From positions 1-7,002 of the forward strand of contig JAFZHO010000091.1 of NCBI GenBank assembly GCA_017554835.1: a stretch of DNA of 7,002 nt. Direction: 5' to 3'. The DNA is from Clostridia bacterium (GTDB lineage: Bacteria; Bacillota; Clostridia; Oscillospirales; RGIG7773). Of the stretch, positions 1-6,004 are shown piece after piece. The notes beneath the pieces were generated by a model. The model had not been told where the DNA came from, did not search any database, and saw nothing but the letters and a program-made list of their open reading frames with translations. Every line of letters starts with the position of its first letter. The stretch's first letter is position 1. The position numbers were made by a program, and so were the translations under genes.

Positions 1-24
1 TCTATCCAGCTGAGCTACTGGCGC
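1..24 (-). tRNA. tRNA, 5' part only, probably tRNA-Arg
   Basis: Read on the minus strand, this is the 5' end of a tRNA: a GCGCCAG acceptor strand, the TA linker, and the D-arm GCTC-AGCTGGATA-GA. The rest, including the anticodon, lies beyond the left edge. A GCGCC acceptor start followed by this D-arm is typical of bacterial tRNA-Arg, so Arg is the best guess, but the identity cannot be proven without the anticodon. It follows tRNA-Gly by 8 bases and is probably processed from the same transcript. Confidence 0.8.
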
Positions 25-32
25 AAAAAAAA

Positions 33-106
<74 letters not shown>

Positions 107-135
107 ACATATATCAGTTCTCACTGACTTAAAAG

Positions 136-164
136 ATTTTAGCATAGGATTATTTATTTGTCAA
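136..164 (-). promoter_or_regulatory. Sigma-A promoter for the tRNA cluster
   Basis: On the minus strand a perfect TTGACA (164-159) is followed by a 17-base spacer and TAAAAT (141-136). Transcription would begin near base 129, about 22 bases ahead of tRNA-Gly. A near-consensus promoter is what a highly expressed tRNA cluster needs. It faces away from the pseudouridine synthase promoter at 187-215. Confidence 0.88.
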
Positions 165-186
165 TGCTTTTTTTGAAATTTTTTTA

Positions 187-215
187 TTTATATATGTTAC
201 GTTTTATGATATAAT
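187..215 (+). promoter_or_regulatory. Promoter of the pseudouridine synthase gene (extended -10)
   Basis: A perfect TATAAT (210-215) is preceded by TG one base upstream (TGATATAAT, 207-215), making an extended -10 element. Seventeen bases upstream, TTTATA (187-192) matches four of six -35 bases. Transcription would start near 222, giving a short leader of about 25 bases that contains AAGGAG at 234-239. Confidence 0.75.
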
Positions 216-246
216 TATCTTAACGTTTTGAGAAAGGAGTTTTGAT

Positions 247-1221
247 ATGAAAGAATATATTATCAATAAAAACGATAGCGATCAACGACTTGATAAATTT
301 ATTCAGAAAACCGTTAAATCCCTGCCAAAAGCGCTTATGTATAAATATATTCGTCAAAAGAAAATAAAGGTCAACAAAAAACGTGCCGAAATTTCTACCC
401 GTCTTTTTGAAGGCGACGTTATTTCCTTATATATTAATGACGAATTTTTTGCTCCTTCCTCTGATAACTCCGATTTCAAAAAACTTACCGTTAATCTTGA
501 TATAGTATACGAGGATGAGAATATTCTTCTTATAAATAAGCCCGTAGGTCTTATATGCCATAGCGACGATAAAGAAAGCTATAATACTCTTATATCTCAT
601 ATCAAGGCCTATTTATACGAAAAGGGCGAATATATTCCCGAAAATGAAAATTCCTTTGTCCCCTCTCTTTGTAACCGTATTGACAGAAACACTCAGGGAA
701 TCGTTATTGCTGCTAAAAATGCTCAGACCCTTAAAATTATAAACGACAAAATCAAAAACAGAGAAATCGAAAAATATTATCTTTGTCTTGTTCACGGCAG
801 ACCAAAAAAATCCAAGGATACATTAAAAGGATATATGCTTAAAAACGAAAAGACAAACACCGTAAAAGTTTATGATAAGCAGATAAAAGGCAGTAAAACC
901 GCTATAACGGAATATGAAGTTATATCTTCTTTCAAAGATATTTCACTTTGCAAAATCCATCTTATTACGGGAAGAACCCATCAGATACGCTGCCATATGG
1001 CGAGCATTGGTCATCCTCTTCTTGGCGACGGTAAATACGGAACTAACGAAATGAATAAAAAATATCCTTTCAGATTTCAGACGTTATGTTCTTATAAAAC
1101 TCTTTTTGATTTCAAATCAGAAAGCGGTATTTTGGATTATCTCAACGGCAAAAGTTTCTGCGTTAAAAATATTGATTTCGTATCAAAATACTTTCCCGAA
1201 ATTCATATTTCAAAGCTTTAA
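247..1221 (+). CDS. RluA-family 23S rRNA-type pseudouridine synthase
   Basis: This enzyme isomerises specific uridines in structured RNA, usually 23S rRNA, to pseudouridine in the cytoplasm. The 324-residue length suits the RluC/RluD group. An S4-like RNA-binding domain covers about residues 12-65 (QRLDKFIQK, then KKIKVNKKR). The catalytic domain begins near 85, with INKPVGLICHS at 96-106 (motif I). The catalytic aspartate is D146 in NRIDRNTQG, where the family consensus is HRLDxxTSG. TGRTHQIRCHM (241-251) and GHPLLGDGKYG (255-265) form the conserved C-terminal active-site motif. The ATG follows AAGGAG by 7 bases, which settles the start. It stands alone: divergent tRNAs lie upstream, and the next operon has its own promoter. 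No strong terminator follows it. The family is clear; the target uridine cannot be assigned, because RluC, RluD and YjbO/YlyB-type paralogues look alike at this level. Confidence 0.95.
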   Translation: MKEYIINKNDSDQRLDKFIQKTVKSLPKALMYKYIRQKKIKVNKKRAEISTRLFEGDVISLYINDEFFAPSSDNSDFKKLTVNLDIVYEDENILLINKPVGLICHSDDKESYNTLISHIKAYLYEKGEYIPENENSFVPSLCNRIDRNTQGIVIAAKNAQTLKIINDKIKNREIEKYYLCLVHGRPKKSKDTLKGYMLKNEKTNTVKVYDKQIKGSKTAITEYEVISSFKDISLCKIHLITGRTHQIRCHMASIGHPLLGDGKYGTNEMNKKYPFRFQTLCSYKTLFDFKSESGILDYLNGKSFCVKNIDFVSKYFPEIHISKL

Positions 1222-1284
1222 AAATTCCGATTTTCATTGTTAATTTGATAAAGCATTTTCCCCTTTTGAAAAACTGAGGATTTA

Positions 1285-1371
1285 CAAGAATTTCAAAGGA
1301 TTTTTGAGGATACATAGGTTTTTTTAGTGTTCCTCTTAAAAATTCTTGAAAAAATTCAAAAAAATCAAGAA
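1285..1371. repeat. Nested, partly exclusive inverted repeats in the rluA-potA gap
   Basis: CAAGAATTT (1285-1293) is a perfect inverted match to AAATTCTTG (1340-1348). Inside this pair, GAGGA (1306-1310) matches TCCTC (1331-1335), so one long imperfect hairpin could span 1285-1348. The segment TTCTTGA (1343-1349) can instead pair with TCAAGAA (1365-1371), so the two folds exclude each other. No T-run follows the hairpin on the plus strand, so it is not a classical terminator. The potA promoter is downstream, at 1387-1414, so the structure would be in the 3' region of the pseudouridine synthase mRNA. The sequence is very A+T-rich, and chance pairing is possible. Confidence 0.4.
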
Positions 1372-1386
1372 ATTTTCGAATTTTTA

Positions 1387-1414
1387 TTGACATTTTGATA
1401 AATAATGATATATT
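1387..1414 (+). promoter_or_regulatory. Promoter of the potABCD operon
   Basis: A perfect TTGACA (1387-1392) is followed after 16 bases by TATATT (1409-1414). TG precedes it in TGATATATT (1406-1414), an extended -10. Transcription would begin near 1421, ten bases ahead of the potA ribosome binding site, leaving almost no leader and no space for a riboswitch. Any control would be by a protein binding over the promoter. I saw no clear operator palindrome. Confidence 0.8.
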
Positions 1415-1430
1415 TTAATTATTATTTTTT

Positions 1431-1446
1431 AGGAGTTGATATTTTG
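1431..1446 (+). promoter_or_regulatory. Ribosome binding site that fixes the potA start at TTG
   Basis: AGGAG (1431-1435) lies 8 bases before TTG at 1444-1446, ideal spacing. The only upstream in-frame ATG (1405) lies between the -35 and -10 boxes of the promoter, ahead of both the transcription start and this site, so it cannot be used on this transcript. Confidence 0.85.
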
Positions 1447-2514
1447 GAAAACAACATAATTATTGACTTAAAAAATATTTCCATGGAATATGGAAACGAA
1501 AAAGTCCTTGATAACATAAATTTATATATAAGAGATAAAGAATTTGTTACCCTTTTAGGTCCTTCCGGTTGTGGAAAAACTACCACGCTTCGCATTATTG
1601 GTGGTTTTATAAATCAGACCTCGGGTAACGTTTATTTCGAAGGGAAAGAAATCAGCAAAGTCCCCCCTTATAAAAGGCAGCTTAATACCGTTTTTCAGAA
1701 ATATGCATTATTTTCCCATTTGAACGTTTTTGAGAACGTTGCTTTTGGGCTTCGCCTTAAAAAAGGCAAGGAAAAACTTGACGAAAAGGTTATAAAAGAA
1801 AAAGTATCCGAAATGCTTAAGCTTGTTAACCTTTCCGGATATGAAAAAAGAGATATCAATTCACTTTCAGGAGGTCAGCAGCAGCGTGTTGCTATTGTGA
1901 GGGCTCTTGTTAATCATCCGAAAGTTTTGCTTCTTGACGAGCCACTTGGTGCTCTTGACCTTAAACTTCGTAAAGATATGCAGACCGAGCTTAAAAAAAT
2001 TCAGCAACGTCTTGGCATAACTTTTATTTACGTTACTCACGACCAGGAAGAAGCTCTTTCTATGTCTGATACTATTGTTGTTATGAACGAGGGCAAAATT
2101 CAGCAGATCGGCACCCCTCAGGATATATATAACGAGCCAAAAAACGCTTTTGTTGCCGACTTTATCGGCGAAAGCAATATCTTGGACGGAATTATGAAAA
2201 AGGACTGTCTTGTTAATATTTTCGGTCAGGATATTGAGTGCGTTGACGTTGGCTTTGAAGAAAACGAAAGCGTTGACGTTGTTATAAGACCTGAGGATAT
2301 TATAATCACCTCTCCTGAGGAGGGAATTTTCAGTGGAACCGTTACCTCCCTCACTTTCAAGGGTGTTCATTTCGAGATGGTTATTCAGTGCGACGGATTT
2401 GAATTTCTTGCTCATAATACCATCGCTTCTCAGCCGGGCGAAAAAATCGGTCTTAAAGTTAAACCTTTTGATTTTCATATTATGAAAAAATCAAAAAAGG
2501 AGTGTGAGAAATGA
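1444..2514 (+). CDS. potA: Polyamine ABC transporter ATP-binding protein PotA
   Basis: PotA is the ATPase on the inner membrane face that powers spermidine/putrescine import through PotBC. Counting from the TTG start it has 356 residues, close to the usual 370 or so. Visible elements in order: Walker A GPSGCGKTT (39-47), Q-loop VFQKYALF with Q85, ABC signature LSGGQQQ (141-147), Walker B VLLLDEP (161-167), D-loop LGALD (168-172), and switch histidine H199 in THDQEEAL. The C-terminal third is a TOBE-type regulatory region with VVIRPEDI at about 269-276. The start is TTG, placed by AGGAG 8 bases upstream; the longer frame from ATG 1405 runs through the promoter. Its stop overlaps the potB start as ATGA. 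The ATPase alone could be from another CUT1-like importer, but the neighbouring PotB, PotC and PotD proteins settle the role. Confidence 0.95.
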   Translation: MENNIIIDLKNISMEYGNEKVLDNINLYIRDKEFVTLLGPSGCGKTTTLRIIGGFINQTSGNVYFEGKEISKVPPYKRQLNTVFQKYALFSHLNVFENVAFGLRLKKGKEKLDEKVIKEKVSEMLKLVNLSGYEKRDINSLSGGQQQRVAIVRALVNHPKVLLLDEPLGALDLKLRKDMQTELKKIQQRLGITFIYVTHDQEEALSMSDTIVVMNEGKIQQIGTPQDIYNEPKNAFVADFIGESNILDGIMKKDCLVNIFGQDIECVDVGFEENESVDVVIRPEDIIITSPEEGIFSGTVTSLTFKGVHFEMVIQCDGFEFLAHNTIASQPGEKIGLKVKPFDFHIMKKSKKECEK

Positions 2515-3326
2515 AGTCAAAATCACTTTCCATCCCTTTTTTGATATGGGCAGTTATATTTATCATTATTCCTATGATTTTTATAATTGCTTTTGCATTT
2601 ACTGACGATAATTTTAATTTCACGTTTGATAATTTTAACCACCTAAATAGATACCTTCCCGTTTTTTTAAGGTCTCTTAAATTATCTATTATATCAACTG
2701 TTATCTGCCTTGCTCTCGGTTATCCCGTTGGATATATAATCTCAAAAATGAGTCCAAAGGTTCAGAACGTTTTTGTTCTTTTGACTATGCTTCCAATGTG
2801 GATGAATTTCTTATTAAGAACTTATTCCTGGATTAAGATTTTGAATACTGAAAGCGGCGTTTTAAATACTATACTTTCGGCCTTAAATCTTCCTACCATT
2901 GATATAATGGATACTCAGTTTGCCATTGTTCTTGGTATGATTTATAACTTTCTTCCATTTATGATTTTGCCTATTTATTCCGTGCTTACCAAAATGGACG
3001 AAAAAGTTATCGAAGCGGCAAAAGACCTTGGCGCAAATAACGTTCAGGTATTTTTCAAGGTTGTTCTCCCTCTTAGCGTTCCCGGAATTATAACAGGGCT
3101 TACTATGGTTTTTGTTCCTGCTATTTCCACTTTTATAATTTCGAAACTTTTAGGTGGCGGCGGTGCGAATATGCTTATCGGCGACCTTATTGATATGCAG
3201 TTCCTCGGAAATGCCTATAACCCCCACCTTGGCTCTGCTATTTCTCTTATTCTTATGGTATTTATCCTTATAAGTATGGGAGTTATGCGTAAATTTGATT
3301 CTGACGAAGCAGGAGGAATCATGTGA
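2511..3326 (+). CDS. potB: Spermidine/putrescine ABC transporter permease PotB
   Basis: PotB is one of the two membrane permeases that form the polyamine channel. The 271-residue protein has six likely membrane helices, near residues 9-30, 57-80, 86-106, 136-158, 190-212 and 240-258. Between helices four and five is the cytoplasmic EAA loop, EAAKDLGA (168-175) continuing to LPLSVPGI (186-193), which docks on PotA. LPMWMNFLLRTYSW (94-107) is a characteristic PotB segment. The ATG overlaps the potA stop by four bases (ATGA), and AAGGAG (2497-2502) lies 8 bases upstream inside potA, so translation is coupled. The length is normal and no residue break is seen. The order after potA and before potC is the standard pot order. 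Confidence 0.95.
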   Translation: MKSKSLSIPFLIWAVIFIIIPMIFIIAFAFTDDNFNFTFDNFNHLNRYLPVFLRSLKLSIISTVICLALGYPVGYIISKMSPKVQNVFVLLTMLPMWMNFLLRTYSWIKILNTESGVLNTILSALNLPTIDIMDTQFAIVLGMIYNFLPFMILPIYSVLTKMDEKVIEAAKDLGANNVQVFFKVVLPLSVPGIITGLTMVFVPAISTFIISKLLGGGGANMLIGDLIDMQFLGNAYNPHLGSAISLILMVFILISMGVMRKFDSDEAGGIM

Positions 3327-4129
3327 TGCTTAAGTTTTTGAAAAGATTTTATATTTTTATTATTTTTACTTTTCTTTACGCACCTATCGCCGTTCTTATT
3401 GCTTATTCATTCAATTCAAGTAAATCTTCAAAATGGACAGGATTTACTTTTGACTGGTATATTCAACTATTCCAGGATAAGCAAATAATGAACTCCTGGG
3501 GCGTTACCCTTCGCGTTGCGATTTTTTCTGCGATTATTGCCACCATTATCGGAACTATGGCTGCTATCGGAATCGCAAATATGAAAAAAAGAACCCGTTC
3601 TGCCGTTTTATCAGTTAATAATATCCCCGTTACAAACCCTGATATTATTACCGGCGTTTCCCTTATGCTTTTATTCATCGCATTAAGAATCGAACGTGGC
3701 GAAATTACTCTTCTTCTTGCTCATATTACTTTTAATATACCATACGTTATTTTATCGGTGCTTCCCAAACTTCATCAGGCGGATAATATGACCTATGAAG
3801 CGGCACTCGACCTTGGAGCAACTCCTTTCTCGGCTTTCTGGAAAGTGGTTTTCCACGAAATTAAACCGGGAATCGTTACCGGCTTTATTCTCGCTTTTAC
3901 TTTATCATTTGACGACTTTATGATCAGTAACTACACAGGCGGAACTGCTCAGACTCTTGCGGTTACTATTTTTAGTATGACTAAGAAGAAAATCAACCCG
4001 AAAATTTACGCATTGTCTTCAATTATGTTTTTAACTGTTCTTATTTTGCTTATTATAGTTAATTTAAGGCAGGATGATAATAATTCAAAAAAAGAGAGGA
4101 AGTTGAAAAAAGTTGAAAAAAATCTTTAG
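3326..4129 (+). CDS. potC: Spermidine/putrescine ABC transporter permease PotC
   Basis: PotC is the second permease and pairs with PotB. From the ATG it has 267 residues, the usual size, with six likely helices near 8-28, 62-83, 99-121, 128-147, 184-204 and 229-247. The EAA loop is YEAALDLGA (157-165) leading to IKPGIVTG (169 onward region, 179-186). IPVTNPDIITG (100-110) and LSFDDFMIS (193-201) are typical PotC stretches. AGGAGG (3311-3316) lies 9 bases before ATG 3326 and 6 bases before an in-frame GTG at 3323. I choose ATG, which overlaps the potB stop as TGATG, but the GTG would add only one residue. The lysine-rich C-terminal tail (about 250-267) overlaps potD by 17 bases and includes a tandem duplication. 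Confidence 0.95.
   Translation: MLKFLKRFYIFIIFTFLYAPIAVLIAYSFNSSKSSKWTGFTFDWYIQLFQDKQIMNSWGVTLRVAIFSAIIATIIGTMAAIGIANMKKRTRSAVLSVNNIPVTNPDIITGVSLMLLFIALRIERGEITLLLAHITFNIPYVILSVLPKLHQADNMTYEAALDLGATPFSAFWKVVFHEIKPGIVTGFILAFTLSFDDFMISNYTGGTAQTLAVTIFSMTKKKINPKIYALSSIMFLTVLILLIIVNLRQDDNNSKKERKLKKVEKNL
4101..4120 (+). repeat. 10-base tandem duplication at the potC-potD junction
   Basis: AGTTGAAAAA occurs twice head to tail (4101-4110 and 4111-4120). Both copies lie in the potC reading frame and encode part of its lysine-rich tail. The second copy supplies the TTG start of potD (4113-4115). The first copy has an equivalent TTG at 4103, but in the potC frame. The unit is not a multiple of three, so gain or loss of one copy would shift the potC tail and change the spacing from the ribosome binding site to the potD start. 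Confidence 0.9.
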
Positions 4130-5168
4130 CATCATTATGGTGCTTATACTGGTTTTTGCATCAGTATTGGCTCTGTCTTCTTGCGGTAAGCAATACGTAG
4201 GTGAAGTTACCTTTCAGCATTGGGGCGAGTGCTTTGACGAAAGTCTTATTGACGAATTCGAAAACGAAACTAATATCAAAGTAAATTTCAGCACTTATGA
4301 TAGTAACGAAACCTTATATTCTAAACTTAAAATGGGCGGAATGGATGCCGACCTTATCGTTCCTTCCGACTATATGATAGACAGACTTCGCGATGAGGGA
4401 ATGCTTGAAAAACTTGATTATACCAATATTCCCAACTACGTTAATATTCTTACAACAAAAGAATATGACGGAATACCTTTTGAAGCTAAAAATGATTATT
4501 ACGTACCATATTCCTGGGGAACCGTTGGAATTATATATAATACCGAAATGGTAACAGACGTTGTTGATAGCTGGAATATCCTTTGGAACGAAAAATACAG
4601 CGGCGAAATTCTTATGTTTGATAATTCAAGAGATACTTTCGGTATCGCTCTTAAAAAACTCGGATATTCTTACAACACCGAAAACGAAGCAGAAATTCAA
4701 AAAGCTTTTGAGGAACTAAAAACTCAGAAACCTCTCGTTCAGGCCTACGTTATGGACCAGATTTACGATAGACTTGAAATGGGAGAACAAGCTATGGGCG
4801 TTTATTACGCAGGCGATTACCTTGCTATGAAAGAGCAAAATGATTCCCTTGCTTTCTGTCTTCCAAAAGAGGGAACAAATATTTTCTACGACGGTTTTGT
4901 TATTCCAAAAGGCGCAGAAAATAAAAAAGAAGCTGAAATGCTTATAAATTTCCTTCTTGAAAAAGAAAGCGCTAAAAGAAATATGGATATGACTTATTAC
5001 GCAACTCCAAACAAGTTATTATATAACGAACTTCCCGATGAAGTGAAAAACGATGGGGTTATATTCCCACCATCAGATTATCTGAAAAACAGCACAGAAC
5101 AATATAAAAATCTTCCCAAAAACATTTTGGAAAAATACGATGAGCTTTGGGCAGAACTATTTCAGTAA
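4113..5168 (+). CDS. potD: Polyamine-binding lipoprotein PotD
   Basis: PotD captures spermidine or putrescine outside the membrane and delivers it to PotBC. At 351 residues it matches the family. The N-terminus is a lipoprotein signal: KK, a hydrophobic stretch (4-21), then lipobox LSSC with C24 as the lipid-modified cysteine. Family motifs are HWGE (36-39), YDSNETLYSKL (62-72), VPSDYMIDRL (83-92), PYSWGTVGIIYN (132-143), FDNSRDTFG (169-177) and FYDGFVIPKGA (258-268). D174 and D260 fall where E. coli PotD has the amine-contacting E171 and D257 (aligned from memory). The start is TTG, since the next in-frame start, ATG 4137, would remove the KK of the signal peptide. The best ribosome site, AGAGGA (4095-4100), is 12 bases upstream, longer than ideal. 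It is last in the operon, followed at once by a terminator. Which polyamine is preferred cannot be read from sequence. Confidence 0.94.
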   Translation: MKKIFSIIMVLILVFASVLALSSCGKQYVGEVTFQHWGECFDESLIDEFENETNIKVNFSTYDSNETLYSKLKMGGMDADLIVPSDYMIDRLRDEGMLEKLDYTNIPNYVNILTTKEYDGIPFEAKNDYYVPYSWGTVGIIYNTEMVTDVVDSWNILWNEKYSGEILMFDNSRDTFGIALKKLGYSYNTENEAEIQKAFEELKTQKPLVQAYVMDQIYDRLEMGEQAMGVYYAGDYLAMKEQNDSLAFCLPKEGTNIFYDGFVIPKGAENKKEAEMLINFLLEKESAKRNMDMTYYATPNKLLYNELPDEVKNDGVIFPPSDYLKNSTEQYKNLPKNILEKYDELWAELFQ

Positions 5169-5171
5169 ACA

Positions 5172-5209
5172 AAAAGGTTGATGCTTATGCATCAACCTTT
5201 TCTTTTTTT
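5172..5209. terminator. Bidirectional rho-independent terminator between potD and the TauE pair
   Basis: GGTTGATGC (5176-5184) pairs perfectly with GCATCAACC (5189-5197) around a TTAT loop, extended by four A-T pairs on the outside. On the plus strand the stem runs into TTTTCTTTTTTT, ending potABCD three bases after the potD stop. On the minus strand the stem is followed by TTTTTGTTT, so it can also end the converging TauE pair. The TGA stop of that minus-strand gene (5194-5192) lies within the stem. Confidence 0.93.
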
Positions 5210-5575
5210 GATAAGACCTTTTATTCCTTTTATAACGGTAACTATGCCGAATACTAAAATGAACCCGCCAAATCCGTATTTCAGGTATTTATCATCTATA
5301 TAAAAGGCAACCATACTGCCTAAAAACGTTCCCAAAACTCCAAATGGCAAAAACCAGGTTATATTTTTGAAATCTATGTTGTTATTTTTTATATGAACTA
5401 TGACTGCAACGAGGGCAACAGGTATAAAGGTCAAGACATTTACACCCTGCGCAAAGAGTTGTGCCTTATTCAGAAACATTGTTATCCCGACGACGAGTAT
5501 GGTTCCGCCACCGATGCCCATTCCCGAGAAAATTCCCGCCACAACCGTTATTAAAAATATCAATAAAAACTCCAT
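5192..5575 (-). CDS. TauE/SafE (DUF81) transporter, C-terminal-half subunit
   Basis: This 127-residue membrane protein resembles one repeat of the TauE/SafE family, whose full-length members have about 250 residues, eight helices and two such repeats. Likely helices are near 1-20, 45-62, 72-92 and 99-117. The family signature SGMGIGGGTILVV (17-29) is followed by AQGVNVLTF (42-50) and the glycine-rich FGVLGTFLGS (78-87). A basic tail, KKRKG, ends the protein. The ATG overlaps the preceding gene's stop as TGATG, and AAGGA (5590-5586) lies 10 bases upstream, so the two are coupled. The protein probably pairs with its upstream neighbour to make one transporter. Family members export sulfite, sulfoacetate or other organic anions, but the substrate here is unknown. 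The stop codon sits inside the terminator stem. Confidence 0.85.
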   Translation of the reverse strand: MEFLLIFLITVVAGIFSGMGIGGGTILVVGITMFLNKAQLFAQGVNVLTFIPVALVAVIVHIKNNNIDFKNITWFLPFGVLGTFLGSMVAFYIDDKYLKYGFGGFILVFGIVTVIKGIKGLIKKRKG

Positions 5576-5943
5576 CAGAAAAACATCCTTATCCCGCTAT
5601 ATATCATCAATAGGCCGAAAAGTATTTTCAGAATTTCGGTCTTTATTTTTTTGAGAAGTAAAGCCCCTATCGCTCCGCCTACGATTCCACCCGGGATATA
5701 GATAATAACGTCTTTTATACTTATTTCTCCCTGGGAGATATATAAAAATCCACTGAAAATGCATAAAACCATTATAACGAAAACCGAGGTTGCATGGGCT
5801 TTCTTTTCGTTAAGTTTACAAATCTTTTCAAGCATAAATACTGCTACCACTCCTCCACCCGAACCAAGAAATCCGTTTATAATTCCCGTGAGAAGCCCCG
5901 AAGAAGCGTTTTTAACATTTGATAAGATATTTTTATTTTTCAT
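5575..5943 (-). CDS. TauE/SafE (DUF81) transporter, N-terminal-half subunit
   Basis: This 122-residue membrane protein carries the other TauE/SafE repeat. Helices are likely near 13-37, 51-71, 77-97 and 104-121. The signature GFLGSGGGVVAVFML (24-38) is followed by AHATSVFVI (49-57) and PGGIVGGAIGALLL (84-97), the same motif order as in the downstream partner. It is complete: the start ATG at 5943 follows GGTGA (5952-5948), which matches the outer part of the anti-Shine-Dalgarno, by 4 bases, and the stop overlaps the partner's ATG by one base. The change of frame between the halves is in-register and each gene has its own ribosome site, so this looks like a true two-gene transporter and not a broken one. 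No promoter is evident in the short gap; a terminator hairpin lies directly upstream. The substrate is unknown. Confidence 0.85.
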   Translation of the reverse strand: MKNKNILSNVKNASSGLLTGIINGFLGSGGGVVAVFMLEKICKLNEKKAHATSVFVIMVLCIFSGFLYISQGEISIKDVIIYIPGGIVGGAIGALLLKKIKTEILKILFGLLMIYSGIRMFF

Positions 5944-5952
5944 TTTATCACC

Positions 5953-5991
5953 AAAAAAACTCTGTCCTTATTATTAAGAACAGAGTTTTTT
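5953..5991 (-). terminator. Terminator after the flippase gene, directly ahead of the TauE pair
   Basis: ACTCTGT (5959-5965) pairs with ACAGAGT (5980-5986), extended outward by five further A-T pairs (5954-5958 with 5987-5991). After one C-A mismatch the stem continues inward as CTTA/TAAG around a TTAT loop. On the minus strand the stem ends in seven consecutive T bases, a good intrinsic terminator for the flippase gene, whose stop is at 6005. It ends only about 10 bases before the TauE start codon at 5943, so it could also act as a leader attenuator for that pair. The plus-strand side is T-rich too. Confidence 0.88.
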
Positions 5992-6004
5992 ATTTTTATT
6001 CAAT

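Noticed and set aside
1221..1234. Terminator right after the pseudouridine synthase (AAAAT-TCCG-ATTTT)
   Set aside because: The stem is only five A-T pairs and is followed by just a few T bases, too weak to call.
1163..1393. Minus-strand open frame of 76 residues in the rluA-potA gap
   Set aside because: It overlaps the rluA 3' end and starts in the potA -35 region. It has no ribosome site, and its composition (many F and K) is what A+T-rich noncoding DNA gives.
1421..1443. A riboswitch or long regulated leader ahead of potA
   Set aside because: The promoter at 1387-1414 leaves only about 23 bases before the start codon, too short for a folded sensor.
1867..2478. Minus-strand open frame of 203 residues opposite potA
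   Set aside because: It lies wholly inside potA, whose motifs are unmistakable. Its translation shows no recognisable domain, and it is the reverse shadow of the coding strand.
5192..5943. A frameshifted TauE pseudogene
   Set aside because: The second half has its own ribosome site and ATG in a standard TGATG overlap, and both halves keep intact motifs and full helix counts. A paired two-gene system is more likely than decay.
5400..5977. Plus-strand open frames opposite the TauE pair (5400-5654 and 5759-5977)
   Set aside because: They are antisense shadows of two genes with clear family motifs, have proline- and threonine-rich low-information translations, and lack ribosome sites.
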